Shown here: in pieces, positions 15,385-28,000 of the stretch
Position numbering within the stretch: the stretch's first letter is position 1
Layout of the letters: each line of letters starts with the position of its first letter
IMG/VR virus record: IMGVR_UViG_3300043775_002233
Location: 1-33,618 of that record
DNA length: 33,618 nt
DNA from: a virus
Reading direction: 5' to 3' (one strand)
Position numbers and translations under genes: made by a program
The notes under the pieces: model-generated
What the model saw: the letters and a program-made list of their open reading frames with translations, nothing else
Told to the model about the DNA's origin: nothing
Databases searched by the model: none

Positions 15385-16971
15385 ATGTCAGGAACAGAAA
15401 ATACCGTTGACGAAGCTAGTAAGGCGGTTGACGGATTATCAAAAAAAGTTATTGCTTTAGGTGAGTCTATTGCAAAAAATTTAACTTTTGGAGGATTAGC
15501 TGATTCAGCAAAAAACGCTGTTGACCAATTAAGTAAATTTCAAGACAAAAACATATCGGTTGCTAGAAGTTTGGGTCAAGGCGCTGGATTTGCAAAAAGC
15601 ATTGAGGGTGATTTAGGTAGAGCGGCTGTTAACATTGTTGCGATGGGTGGTAAACTGGAAGATGTTCTTGACATTTACAAAGGAATTAATAACGAGTTAG
15701 GAAGGACAACTTTTTTATCTGAAAAATTTTTAACAAACGCAAAAGCTATTAAAACTTTTGGTGTTGATGACAAGACAATAAATAGTTTTGGAAAATTCTT
15801 TGATAAAGTTGGTGGAGGTATGGACGCTTCAATAAGTAAACAAATTGAATTAGTTAATACCGCTCAAAAATACGGATTAAATACTGGTCAATTTTTAACT
15901 ACAGTTGCGGGTAAATTAGACATTTTAAACAAATACGGTTTCCCAAAAGGTGTTAACGATTTAGCTTCTATGGTTGCTAAATCACAAGTGTTAGGTGACA
16001 CCTTAAGTGTAGCACAGAATTTTGCAGACCAAATTATGGATAGCCCTGAAAAGGCTTACGAATACGCAGCACAATTACAAACATTGGGTGGTTCATTTTC
16101 ACAATTGGGTGATGGTGCAAATTTGTTATTCATGGCTCAAAACGACCTGAAAGGTTTGAACGACGAATTAATTAATGCCACAAGAGGTATTGCAACATTT
16201 AATCAAGAAACAGGACAATTCGAAATTAGTGCAAATGAAAGATTAAGATTAAGGGGATTAAAAAATCTTGGAATTGACGCTGATAAAATCGAAGAAGCGG
16301 CCCTAAAATTAGCAAAAAATGAAAAAATACTAAGTGGATTCAAAGGAGTTGCATTTGACGGAATGTCTGAAGAAGACAAACAGACCTTAGTTAACATTTC
16401 TGAAGTAGGTAAAGGTGGTGAGATTAAAATTGGCGGAAAAGGATTGGAAGAATTAAATAGAAGCCCTGAAACACTTACAAAACTTTTAGAGCAAGTTCAA
16501 AACAAAGGCAATCAATTAAGTATTGACAAAAGTAACATAGATGTTGTACAATCACAAATGTCAGCAAACGAACAACTTACAACAACAACAAATCAACTTA
16601 ACACCATGTTTGCGTCAACAATTATCACAAGTGGTAAATTTTCTGAAGGTTTAGACGGGATGGCAAACAACATGACTAAAACTAGTGGTACTATGAATGA
16701 CTTTGTAACTAAAAATAGTGATGAATTTGTAAAGAAATACGATTTTGCTTTAAAAACAATACCAGACGCAATTAACCTTGCAGTAACAAAGGCAACAGGC
16801 GGAGCAATGAGTGAAAAGGGATTGGCCCCACCAATTTCTGTTGACCAAGTTGTTACCATTAAGGCTGAAGGTTTAGACGTTGATTTTGCAAACATTATTA
16901 AACCAATTATCAAAGATTATCTTGAATCAAGAATTAAAAAGGTGGCTTTGAAATCTGGTTACAGTGAATAA
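15385..16971 (+). CDS. Tape-measure-like tail protein (gp29 position)
   Basis: A 528-residue, mostly helical protein rich in Ala, Gly, Lys and Asn. It lies where tape-measure genes lie: after the tail-assembly chaperone-like pair and before the baseplate genes. Tape-measure proteins fill the tail tube and set its length; T4 gp29 has 590 residues, so a tail of about T4 length would be expected. Seen in the sequence: an N-terminal helix (VDEASKAVDGLSKKVIALGES), repeated Leu/Ala-rich helices, and a distinct C-terminal domain (VDQVVTIKAEGLDVDF, then a helix ending RIKKVALKSGYSE). No membrane segment is obvious. Assignment rests on position, composition and length, because this family diverges quickly. 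Confidence 0.65.
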   Translation: MSGTENTVDEASKAVDGLSKKVIALGESIAKNLTFGGLADSAKNAVDQLSKFQDKNISVARSLGQGAGFAKSIEGDLGRAAVNIVAMGGKLEDVLDIYKGINNELGRTTFLSEKFLTNAKAIKTFGVDDKTINSFGKFFDKVGGGMDASISKQIELVNTAQKYGLNTGQFLTTVAGKLDILNKYGFPKGVNDLASMVAKSQVLGDTLSVAQNFADQIMDSPEKAYEYAAQLQTLGGSFSQLGDGANLLFMAQNDLKGLNDELINATRGIATFNQETGQFEISANERLRLRGLKNLGIDADKIEEAALKLAKNEKILSGFKGVAFDGMSEEDKQTLVNISEVGKGGEIKIGGKGLEELNRSPETLTKLLEQVQNKGNQLSIDKSNIDVVQSQMSANEQLTTTTNQLNTMFASTIITSGKFSEGLDGMANNMTKTSGTMNDFVTKNSDEFVKKYDFALKTIPDAINLAVTKATGGAMSEKGLAPPISVDQVVTIKAEGLDVDFANIIKPIIKDYLESRIKKVALKSGYSE

Positions 16972-16997
16972 TAATATTTAAAAAATCCTGTTACATC

Positions 16998-17004
16998 TAT
17001 TTAT
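16998..17004 (+). promoter_or_regulatory. TATTTAT promoter-like heptamer before the large baseplate gene
   Basis: The element ends 15 bases before the ATG at 17020. It is preceded by CTGTTACATC, close to the CTGTAACATA before the polymerase element. Confidence 0.5.
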
Positions 17005-17019
17005 TATAAACAGTATAAG

Positions 17020-20000
17020 ATGGCAGACAGCTTATTATCATTTTCAGCATCCGAACAATTTAGAAAACGATTGATTGTTTCTAATTTAGAGCCTTATTTT
17101 GTAAAAGGTTCTTCAACACAAACTGTACCCAAAAATCTTACGTATACTAAAGAAACAACGTGGATTGATGTTCCGTTAATTAATCAGCCAGACATGGTTG
17201 ATACTGGTGTTTCAGAAAAAAAACGACTATATACCGTCAATCAATATGGTCCTGAAGGTGGTTATAAAATTAGTGCCAACAATGAAGTTATTGTAAATAA
17301 TTCTAATGAAGGTGAATTTAATTTTACAAGTCCACAAACAAAAAAATTCGATGAGTCACAATTTTTACAAAAAAATCTAATTACCAAGAACTTATTTGGA
17401 CCACAAGATGGATGGGGTGATGCATCATCAGAGTTAGAATTAATAATTAGACAATTAACAACAAGAGCAGAATATTACACATATAAAGCCTCAAGTTATT
17501 CACCAATAAACATATTATTAAGTAAAGACCCGATTGGTACTTTAGGCACATTATCACAGGATTCTGCACTGGCACAAATTGGTGCAACCAATCTAAGAAA
17601 ACTATTTGAAGCGTCAATTGCTTTTGAAACACTTCAACAAACTGTAGGTAGAGCAAACTTCCTTCAAACAGGAAGTGACCCATATAGAATTTTAAATTTA
17701 ATAACAGGTAGACAACCAATCATTGAACCTGATTGGCACATAACTGTACCCGATAGTTTTGTGGGTAAGGGATTGGATTTTATATCAAGAGTCACAGGTG
17801 TTTATTCACCATACTCATATATACCTGGTGATTATTTTAACAACGTTGGAAAAAAAAGTGTGTTGAACCAAACAGTAAATGCCGTATCAAGACTTTTTGG
17901 TTTTCCTGCTGTATTACCAAGTAAAAAAAGTTCATCAGATGTGTTTTTAGCCTTTACAAGTGGTGGAACAAGAAAAGTACTTTTCAATAATTTATCCTTA
18001 AACTTTTATACACCTGATTACAGAGCTAATTTTTTAAATAATTTAAATCTAACAGCACCGAAAGGTAACTACTATATTGGTAGTAGAAATTCTGAACCTT
18101 TGGATATTGTATCACCATCAGGACAAATTCCTGTTAACCAATTTGGTGTTGAGGTTGAAACAAACGTATACGGACCAAGTAACTTAGGTAAGTTATATGA
18201 AAACAATGTTGATTTCAAATTCGGATTAAATCAAACACCAACCATAGAGGGTGGTGGTGTACAAGGTGGATTCACATGGGTATCACCAAAATACAAAGGA
18301 AACGCAGGATTTAAAGTTGGTGTTGGTGGTGACCTTAAAGGACAAGACACAGGATACCAACCAATTGCCGCGAACTATACAAGAAGTGAATCAACCGAAT
18401 ACCCACTTAAACAAGGTGGTATTTTAGATGATACACAAAGATTAATTAATTCACAACCCGCTGGTTCAAAAAGATTACAGCACGTTGGAAACGCCATTGA
18501 CCAAGTATCTAAGGTGTTTAACGATGGATATAAGGAGATAACAAAAGGTTCAAGGGTAATTAGATACACCGACAACAATGGTGTGTTTAAAGGAGAAGAA
18601 TACGGTAGAGTATTTGCCAAAGACATTCCATATTATGACAACCAAAAGTTGGTAAGAAGTGATGGTAACATTAGAAAAAACCCATATTCTATCTTAGACA
18701 AGACATATAACTTAAATATGTACCCAACGTCAGGTCCCGATTCAACAACTTTAGAAGGGGGACAAGTTAAGAAGTATATGTTGTCATTAGAAAACCTTGC
18801 TTGGAGAACATCAAGAAGACCTGGTTTTAGATACACCGATTTAGCTGAATCAGAAAGAGGTCCTAATGGTGGTAGAGTTATGTGGTTTCCACCATATGAT
18901 TTGACATTCGCAGAAAACAACTCGGTTCAATGGGAAGGAAACTCTTTTTTAGGAAGACCTGAAGAAATATATACCTATAAGAATACAAGTAGAGGTGGTA
19001 CTTTGAGTTTTAAAGTTATAGTTGACCATCCGTCTGTAATGAATTTGTTAGTGAATAGGGTTTTGAGTAATACAGCTTCGAGTCAAATTGCTGACCAAGT
19101 TATTGATTCATTCTTTGCTGGACTAACCAAATTTGATATTTACGAATTATCTAAAAGATATAATAACTTTTCGACAACAGAATTATCTAAAATTCAACAG
19201 ATTGTGAACGGTTCGGGTAACCGAGAAAAAATTAAAGACGTTGTTAATCAATCTTTGAATATTGGTGGAGATGCTGCTGGTGGTTCATTAAGCTCAAACT
19301 CAAATGTTGGACAACAAGTATATACGCCACAACTAAGTGGTTACAAGTCAACACAATTTTATTTTGATTATAACGATGGTGGTGGAGGAAACTACTCAAA
19401 CAATGTTGTAACATATACAACAAGTGGTAATTTCAGTAAAATAGCACCAACACAACAAACTTTAATTTCATCTTCTGAAAACGCACTAACTGCGTTCACC
19501 GAAAATATTAAAACGGTCTTATCATCAAACGCTAATGTAAAAATTGAAATTAGATTACGTTCAAACGTGTCTTATAATGAGGGAAATAGAATTGATTCGG
19601 AAAGAAATACATGTATTGAAGACACAATAAAATCTTTAATAAACAATGACAAGAGAGTAAAAATTTCAAAAAGTAATGGTTCTGTTGACGAGACTATACA
19701 ACCAATTAATTATAAGTGTAGCACAGAAACAACTGACCAATACGGAGCTGGACCTGTTGGATGTAGAAGGGTTATTATTGAGGACATTATTGAGACCCCA
19801 CTGCCAAACATCAACAATCCAAATGGAGGTGTTGAAACAGGTCCAATATCAGTTATTGATAGATTATTGTCTGAAACACAAAGACAAAATGGAAACAACA
19901 ATAACAACCCAAGTGTACCAACACAAGAATCAATTAACAAACAGGTTATTAGAAAACTACTAAGTGAGGCTGATTACTTCAAATTTATGAAAGAAAGTAA

Positions 20001-21687
20001 TCCTTTTGTTTATGATTCTTTGAAAGAAAAATTAAAATATTTTCATCCAGCGTTTCACTCAATGACACCTGAGGGTTTGAACGAAAGATTAACTTTCTTG
20101 TTACAATGTACAAGACCTGGTGACACCGTCCCAACCAAACAAGCTGGCGGTACACTAAAGGACACAGATGCAAGAAATACAGCATTTGGTGCACCCCCAA
20201 TTTGTGTGTTGAGAATTGGTGATTTTTACCATTCTAAAGTTGTTATTGACAGTTGTAATTTTTCATATGAGGATGGTAAATTTGATTTGAACCCTGAGGG
20301 TATTGGTGTTCAACCGATGATTGTTAGTGTTTCAATGGGTTTCAAGTTTATTGGTGGTCAAGGATTAAAAGGACCAGTCGACGAATTACAAAATGCTTTG
20401 TCGTTTAATTTCTTTGCAAATACAGAGATGTATGACGATAGAGCGACAGATTCTTCACAAATTTCCGGATTTAATAAAGAGTTTATTGAAAAAACTGAAC
20501 CAACTGGTGACACCCCTAAAAATACAAACTCAAATCTTCAAAACGAAGGTGGAACTACTATTGGTTCTGTTGAGGGTAAATTCCAAAATAGCGGAACAAG
20601 TGTTAATATTGCATACAAAGAAATTGTTAATGACTTTATAAAAAGTTTTGATAACTTTACAAGTGGTGAATTTAACAAACTAAAACAAATTAGTGAACAA
20701 TATAATAGTGGTATATTAATGTTGTATACAAAAGACCGTGACTACAAATCTGGTAAGATGAATGAATTTGGTGGTACCACAACACCCCCAACACCGACAA
20801 CCGATTTGACAATTTTTGGTAAATCAACGTTTGAAAGTAAAATAGATACTTTATTTAGTGGATTATTAGATGACATTAATAATGGTAGATTAACAATTCA
20901 ATCAGGAATGACTCAACAAAACTTTAAATCGGTTGACCAAACAAATTTCAACAACCAATTAAAAAAATTGGTTAACGATTATAAAGTGGCGTTTACGGAC
21001 AAATTGGTAAACACAAGTAATGAATTATCTAAGATTCAATTAGAGTTCACCAGGAATATAGATAAATTAAACTATGTAGTTCAAACATTAGATGGTTATA
21101 TTGATACTAAGGGTGTTGCAAAAATTTATACAATAGATAGTGCAACAACTGTAAATGAAATTGGTATTGTTATGAACACATATAGTCAAAAAATTAATTT
21201 ATTAGAAACCAATTTGGAAACTTATAATATTATTAATCCAACAGGATATACCGATAATCAAACTTATGTTTTACCTGGTAAGAGTTTTCCAACAAATACC
21301 GCAGATAAAAGATTCTTTTTAGTTTTCGGATGGCAATTAGCGAATAATTACAAAGCGTTTGAAACACAAGTTACAGGTTCGTTTACAACTAAAGATTGGA
21401 CAAAATTTATTAGCGAAAGTTTAACTAAAAATTATAAAGTACCAGCTGATAATGAAAAAAAGAAAATGAGTCAAATTTTTTCAGATTATGACAAAGCCTT
21501 TAATAAAGGCAGTAATAAAGCGTATGTGCCAGGTGATGTAACAACATTAATTAAAGAGAAAAGAAAAACAGGTTTGACCCTTAAAACATCACCAACGGAT
21601 ACTGAAATAAGTAGATTAAAAGACCTTTATACGGGACAAAACCGTAATGAGGAAAAAAATACATTCAATGGTAAAGTAATATTCTAA
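17020..21687 (+). CDS. Large baseplate/tube-initiator-like protein with OmpA-like insert
   Basis: A 1,555-residue protein in the baseplate gene block. Two parts have recognisable style. At about residues 777-925 lies an OmpA-like module: it opens FYFDYND, has a helix ALTAFTENIKTVLS, a strand VKIEIRLRS, a helix around DSERNTCIEDTI, and closes with CRRVIIEDI, the order of OmpA-type peptidoglycan-binding domains. At about residues 1060-1130, ICVLRIGDFYHSKVVIDS, then GIGVQPMIVSVSMGFKF, resembles the beta-barrel fold of tube-initiating baseplate proteins (gp48/gp54 type). The last 300 residues are helical and charged. It follows the tape-measure gene, as genes 48 and 54 follow gene 29 in T4. Its stop overlaps the gp53-like start by one base. 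The overall role is inferred from position and fold style. Confidence 0.75.
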   Translation: MADSLLSFSASEQFRKRLIVSNLEPYFVKGSSTQTVPKNLTYTKETTWIDVPLINQPDMVDTGVSEKKRLYTVNQYGPEGGYKISANNEVIVNNSNEGEFNFTSPQTKKFDESQFLQKNLITKNLFGPQDGWGDASSELELIIRQLTTRAEYYTYKASSYSPINILLSKDPIGTLGTLSQDSALAQIGATNLRKLFEASIAFETLQQTVGRANFLQTGSDPYRILNLITGRQPIIEPDWHITVPDSFVGKGLDFISRVTGVYSPYSYIPGDYFNNVGKKSVLNQTVNAVSRLFGFPAVLPSKKSSSDVFLAFTSGGTRKVLFNNLSLNFYTPDYRANFLNNLNLTAPKGNYYIGSRNSEPLDIVSPSGQIPVNQFGVEVETNVYGPSNLGKLYENNVDFKFGLNQTPTIEGGGVQGGFTWVSPKYKGNAGFKVGVGGDLKGQDTGYQPIAANYTRSESTEYPLKQGGILDDTQRLINSQPAGSKRLQHVGNAIDQVSKVFNDGYKEITKGSRVIRYTDNNGVFKGEEYGRVFAKDIPYYDNQKLVRSDGNIRKNPYSILDKTYNLNMYPTSGPDSTTLEGGQVKKYMLSLENLAWRTSRRPGFRYTDLAESERGPNGGRVMWFPPYDLTFAENNSVQWEGNSFLGRPEEIYTYKNTSRGGTLSFKVIVDHPSVMNLLVNRVLSNTASSQIADQVIDSFFAGLTKFDIYELSKRYNNFSTTELSKIQQIVNGSGNREKIKDVVNQSLNIGGDAAGGSLSSNSNVGQQVYTPQLSGYKSTQFYFDYNDGGGGNYSNNVVTYTTSGNFSKIAPTQQTLISSSENALTAFTENIKTVLSSNANVKIEIRLRSNVSYNEGNRIDSERNTCIEDTIKSLINNDKRVKISKSNGSVDETIQPINYKCSTETTDQYGAGPVGCRRVIIEDIIETPLPNINNPNGGVETGPISVIDRLLSETQRQNGNNNNNPSVPTQESINKQVIRKLLSEADYFKFMKESNPFVYDSLKEKLKYFHPAFHSMTPEGLNERLTFLLQCTRPGDTVPTKQAGGTLKDTDARNTAFGAPPICVLRIGDFYHSKVVIDSCNFSYEDGKFDLNPEGIGVQPMIVSVSMGFKFIGGQGLKGPVDELQNALSFNFFANTEMYDDRATDSSQISGFNKEFIEKTEPTGDTPKNTNSNLQNEGGTTIGSVEGKFQNSGTSVNIAYKEIVNDFIKSFDNFTSGEFNKLKQISEQYNSGILMLYTKDRDYKSGKMNEFGGTTTPPTPTTDLTIFGKSTFESKIDTLFSGLLDDINNGRLTIQSGMTQQNFKSVDQTNFNNQLKKLVNDYKVAFTDKLVNTSNELSKIQLEFTRNIDKLNYVVQTLDGYIDTKGVAKIYTIDSATTVNEIGIVMNTYSQKINLLETNLETYNIINPTGYTDNQTYVLPGKSFPTNTADKRFFLVFGWQLANNYKAFETQVTGSFTTKDWTKFISESLTKNYKVPADNEKKKMSQIFSDYDKAFNKGSNKAYVPGDVTTLIKEKRKTGLTLKTSPTDTEISRLKDLYTGQNRNEEKNTFNGKVIF

Positions 21688-22004
21688 TGGATTACTATAA
21701 TAGATACGGACAATTTTTATTAAACGGTGAGCAAACCGTTGTTCCTGGTTTGAATTTACCAAGAAAAAGTACCGACATCAAATATGTCTTCAGAGCGGGT
21801 GTAAGTAGATTAGATAAAATTAGTCAAGAATATTATGGTTCACCATTTTTTAATTGGTTGATTTTACAAGCAAACCAAGAATATGGTAGTTTAGAGTGGG
21901 ACATTCCTGATAATTCAATTATTATAATTCCGTATCCTTTGGTTACATCACTTCAGGATTATAATAACGCTGTACAAACAAGATTCTATTATTATGGCAG
22001 ATAA
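21687..22004 (+). CDS. 53: Baseplate wedge protein, gp53/LysM-like
   Basis: A 105-residue protein. The core RLDKISQEYYGSPFFNW, a helix ILQAN, and the ending DNSIIIIPYP give the LysM-like plan seen in gp53, the wedge protein that bridges neighbouring wedges around the hub in T4. T4 gp53 is longer (196 residues); this protein is close to the single LysM-like domain. It starts with the A of the preceding TAA (TAATG) and its final 11 bases overlap the next gene. The three baseplate genes are therefore probably translated in sequence from one message. Confidence 0.82.
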   Translation: MDYYNRYGQFLLNGEQTVVPGLNLPRKSTDIKYVFRAGVSRLDKISQEYYGSPFFNWLILQANQEYGSLEWDIPDNSIIIIPYPLVTSLQDYNNAVQTRFYYYGR

Positions 22005-25000
22005 TTTCGGTGGTAGTGAAAATATATACTATGAAGAAAATTCAAACATTGTTTTGATTGACCCTAACTCTGTTAGAAGTTCTAATGGTGTAAAAAAGGA
22101 CCGTGTTATCAAACAAGAAAATCTTGTCATGTATGCAAATTTAATTGCGAAGTCAGTACCAAGAACAAAATTATCTTCAGGTACAGATTTGGATTCTAGT
22201 ATTAGTAATACAACTGTTGCATCTATAAATTTTCTTAAACCACAAGATAAAGATGTTTTGGATACAAGTTACACGGATGAAATTACTGGTGCCGGTAGTA
22301 CACAAGGGAGAGGTATCAATCAGATTAAATTTAACAATGGACAAAATCCACAACAAACAAACTTTGTAGATACCCAAATCTTAGGTATACGAGACATTAA
22401 TGTTGATATTAAATTCAATGGTGTACCAACCGTAACAATGACATTAGTAGACGTACAGGGTAAAAGTTTATTCCAAACAGGAGGAAATTCACCGTACTCA
22501 GTTTTTTTGTATTACCCCTATCCACTTTTTGAATTAATTCTGAAGGGATTTTACGGAAAGTCGATTAAATATGAATTGATGTTATTGAATTTTCAAGCCT
22601 CATTTGAAGCATCAACAGGTAATTATGTGGTCAATTTAAAGTTCATTGCTAGAACAAGCGCGATGTTGGATGATATTCGTTTAGGGTATTTGTTTGCACT
22701 ACCTCACATGTATAGTCAAACCAGCATACCAAATATACCAACTGTTAATACACCTAACTCAGCCACGGCATCTGTACAACAAAACGGAACAGGTATTACC
22801 AATGAAGTAACTGTCGAACCAACATCTAAGGGATATTCAAAAATAAAACAAGTATTTGAACAGTACAAAAAAGCCGGTCTTATCGACAAAAACGTACCCG
22901 TAATAACCTTGAACGAGATGCAGGAAAGGTTAAAGAAATATACTGAATTCGTTAATCTCGAATTTGAAAAATTAGATTTTACAAATATTGTTGCATTAGA
23001 AAGATATAATGAATCAGTAAATAAATTTAGTAATAATATTGTTCAATGGGGTGAAACTAATTTAGAAAATTCTAAAGTATTAGTATTAAATAATGAATTT
23101 AATTCGGGAGTTCCAAACGTTAACAATTTAAAATTATACCCATTAAAAAATTTAACAAACAGTCAAAGTGGTATTGAAATACAAAGCAATGTTGATTTAT
23201 CAGGAAAAGTTGAAACTGAATTAACATCAATATTAAACAATGGTTTAAAAGAATTTCAATCTGTGCCGACAGACCTTTGTAAAAGTATTACACTTGACCA
23301 AAAAGCTTTCAAAGTTGACTTTTTTAAAGTAAAATTTAGTGACAGTGATATCAATTACGAGGAAACTTACATTCAACAAAGAAAAAAACAAGTTACAAAC
23401 CCAAATACTGACGTTGATTTTATTAAATTCAAAAAAGATTTAAAAACTGAATTGGAAAACAATGGAACATTACTTTCGATTGACAACCAAGGCAATATTG
23501 ATATTACAAAAGGTAATTTATATTACTATACGATTGACAGAGAAGTTAAAACAAGTCAAGATATCAAGGGACAAATAATTCAAAAATCAAAAGACGAATC
23601 AGAACGACTTAACCAAGTTTTGAAAGACAAAATTAAAAAAAATGACAATGTACAAGATTTACAATTCAGACCAACCGTAAGAAATGTAATTGGTACTATA
23701 ATGGCGTCTGTGGATGCTTTTTATCAATTAATGGATGATGTTCATACAAACTCGTGGAATCAAAGAGAAAATACTGCGAGATTGAAATCAATTTTGACGA
23801 CCAATCCATCTCAGGAAGGTAAGAACACAATACAAACCACAACAACCAAAAATCCAAATTATTTTGTTTATCCTTGGCCACAATTTGTACAGAAAAAAGA
23901 AACATCGGGTAAAGTTGAATATGAGGTGACATATCCTGGCTCTAAATCAACTAGTGAATCAACTCAGTCATATAATCCTGTTATTTGGCCTGAAGTTGAA
24001 TTTGTTGAAGAATATCTTAAAGGAGTTTTAAATAAAGACCGAAATTTTACAACCAATGTAAAACCAAATACTGAATTAATTATAAAATATACACCCGAAC
24101 ACGCGATTGAAATACCGTTTAAAAACAATGTTTACCTCCAACAAAACGTCCCTGTTGAAACCTATGTTTATGAAATGTATGAAAGAATATATCTAAACAC
24201 ATTTTATTCTGGTTTATATTATATCAGTGGTATTACAGAAGATTTAGTTTTTACAGCGTCTGACCTTGAAGTTAATAACGTTACTCAATCACAAGTAATT
24301 GGTGATTTAAATAATGTTATTTCCAATACGTTACCCACTACAACCTTATATAATTATTTAAAAACAACCGCTGGTCAGAATCAAGCCGGACCCACATGGA
24401 ACAATTTTATCTTACAGAATTTTGTTACACCTTATATAAACGACCAAGTTAATAATAGTTTTCAACTACTGAGTGAAAAAGTTTTTAATACATCACCAAA
24501 CCCCTTGAAACTAAAAAGTTTGGATAAAATTAAAGCCGCGATAACATCCAATACAACAAACCAAACAACTCTTTTTGATACTTATCCGTTTAGAATTGAT
24601 GAATTTGCAAAAAAAATGCAAGAAACACCAAACGAAGATAATAGATACACAACAATTAATAGTTACGGATTCAACGACAAAAAATTAGTTATTGATAATT
24701 TTTCAGGACCAAATATAACACCATTAACTAGAAACCAAACTAACAAAACGGGTTATAACAATACGTCAACAACCCATACAACTATTAATAATTTTTATAA
24801 CACAAGATATGGAAACAACCTTCAAAAGTTTTATACCGAAGGAAACTTAACATATACAACAGATAACAATCTGACATTTACACAAACAACAAGTTTATTG
24901 AACACCCCGTATTTTATTAATGCAATTGTTGAATCGGGTGATTCGTCAGGAGATGAAAAATATACAAAACTTGGGTATTTGTTGTTAAACTCATTACCAC

Positions 25001-28000
25001 TTTCAACACTTCACGAAAAGTATATCGATAGTGATAATGGAACCCAAAAGGATTATATATTTGCAAGTTTAAATAAATTTTCAGCGGTACACGAATTACC
25101 ATACGCTTGGATATTGAAAATGGGTTCAGTTTGGTACCGATATAAAAAGTACATTGAAAACAATGAAGATATCTTAACTTCTATTTGGAAAGATTTTGAC
25201 TACAAAACAAATTATGACCCAATTACTTCAAACCCAAAAAAAACATATAAAATACCTTTTGACGGAAATCCCACACCACAAGATTTTACACTGCTAGGTT
25301 CTAATAGTATCCAAAGTGGATTTTATCCAAAAGTAATTAATAATTTTTATAAATTTTTTACAAATACTGATTTATTTGTTGATAGTAATAATGTATTGAC
25401 ATATGATTTAAACAACACTTCTGCTTTAGATTTGGGATTAGTGGTTAATGGTTATACCAACAATGGTAAACCAGAAGGACCAATTAGAAGTTATTATTCA
25501 TATCTTGACATTACACAGGGATATACCAATTTTTTTGGAACACAATATCAAGATTATGTGTGTTTATTTCCATCCGCTGGTGTACAACCATTCCAACAAT
25601 CTTACTTTGAATTAAGAGCTTCAACAAATACAACTCCGATTACCGTTTCGGAAATTGGTCAATCAAACGAAATGTATAATGGAAGTGTTAAAACTTTTTG
25701 GAACGCACCAAATTACGGATGGTTTGATAATTTAAAAGTTAAAAAACCAACACCATTTGAATATTTAAAATATGTTAGAACAGGAACAACCGAAAATCAA
25801 CCTGATTTTGATATTAGCACAACATACAGTTCAATTGAAGATTTATTTGGCGTTTTTTCTAAAGACCAATTAGATTCTTTTGAAACTGAATTTAAAGAAT
25901 TCTGTAAAAAGGGTGGACAATCAAAAATATTTTCACCCGAAGGTGACAATACAACATATACCAACATTAAAAGTTTATTTAAGAAAATGTTTCTTATCAA
26001 ACCTGAATCAGGAAAAGACAATATTAATTTAGGTGCTCAACAAGCTGCTGAAATTACAGATGTTTTGAGTAAGTTTGTTAATATTAAAGTATACTTAAAA
26101 AATGGAAATCCAAAAAAGTTTAATAGACAACAATTTGGGTATTTTTCTAAAAACCCAAAATTTAAACCAGAAGGTCCCGATTTTAAATATGGTGGACAAT
26201 ATGTAAATTCTTATCCTAATGACCCAAATCCATTACCAAGTAAGGGTGGAAAAACTGTTGAACAGTCAAAAGCGGCATATCCCGAAGCTTGGATAGCATT
26301 ACAAAAATACGTAGGATTTTCAACCATTAAAGGTATTGAGTACACTCGAACATCAACTGTTTATGATTTCTTTAGGGATAATGAAATTCCATTTATAAGT
26401 GGTAATATTGAATTGTTATATCCTTTAATTAGAATTTATGCAACTAAAAAGTATTTGAATCAATCATATAATCCAACAACGTTTGCTAATGATATTTCAA
26501 CAATCCTTAACATTGCGGAAACCAAACGTACGTCGATTGAACAACAATTTAGATTAAAGCTCCCATCATCTATTAATGGACCAAAACAACAGTCAACACA
26601 AAATGTTGATTCGAAATTAGATGGTGACATAATAAAACTTGAACAATGGGAATTATTTAAAGCAGTAAACGATAAATGGGTGGCTGGTAGAAACTTTAAA
26701 GAAAGACTACTATTTGAAGAATTTTTATTTTTTGATAAAGCTAATCGTGACATTGGTGATGAATTGATTATCAATACAGATACTATCAGAAAATATTGTA
26801 CTTGGGATAATTCATCAAATTCAATTATGTCTTTAGTTAGACAAGTGATTGCTGATAACAGAATGAATTTTTTTGTTATGCCAGCTTATATTAATTTCTA
26901 CGGTAAATCAACAGCAAGTAACACAAACAGAAACTCGTCGATTGTAAACAATGCCAATGATGTTTTTAGTACATTTACATATGTGGATAACATCAATTCT
27001 GCACCAAAATTCTTGTGTCAATACGTAGATAGACCATCGCAAACCCTGTCATTAGAAAATGACCCAAGTTATCCATTCAAAAGCGATTCTTTTGACTTGG
27101 GTGACCCAACAAACAATCCAATAATTCAACAGGGTTCTACTAATGAAAAAAATAGTAATAAAGCAGTTGGTTTTGTGGTGGATTTTGGAACCATCAATCA
27201 AAGTATTTTTAAATCTGTTGATATAAATCAAGAACAGGGTGTGACATCCTCCGAACAGATTCAAACAACTATTGATTTAGGAAATCAAGGGGCAGGTAAA
27301 AAAACCATGCAACAAACAACATCACTATATGATTTTTATAAAAACCGTTCCTATTCTAGTACCATAAAAACATTAGGTAATGTCATGATTCAACCAACCA
27401 TGTATTTTGTGTTAAGACACATGCCTATGTTTAATGGAACATATATTATTAGAAACGTAAAACATAGTATTAGTCCGGGAAGTTTTAATACAGAATTCAA
27501 CGGACAAAGGGTGTCTGCAAATATCAATACAAAAGTTTCCGATGATTTGGCTAGTGTGAATGAAGATTTTTCAAAAAAATTATCGGACAAAGTAAAACAA
27601 TTTGTAACAAACAATACTTTGGTTACCTTTGATAATAATTCTAATCAGTATTTCACAGGTGAGCAATCCAAAGACCTTGTTTTATCGGCCAGAACACCTT
27701 ATCAAGGGTTTATTGTACAAACAACAGATATTACAGTACAAGATTGTAGTGAAAATATTAAAGCAATCTATGGTCTAATTGAGTCAAGTAACTTTATTTC
27801 AAGTTCAATTACTGTCAATGAGTTAGTAACACTTATCAATAATTCAACAACAGATACCTTATTAAAAACGTATATGTTTTGTGTGTTATATATGATGGGC
27901 AACCCAACAGATACTGATGCAAGATTACAATACAATCAAAATAATTTATACGGTGCTACTGTGGATATTAAACAACCAGGCGCTACTTCATCGTTAATTA

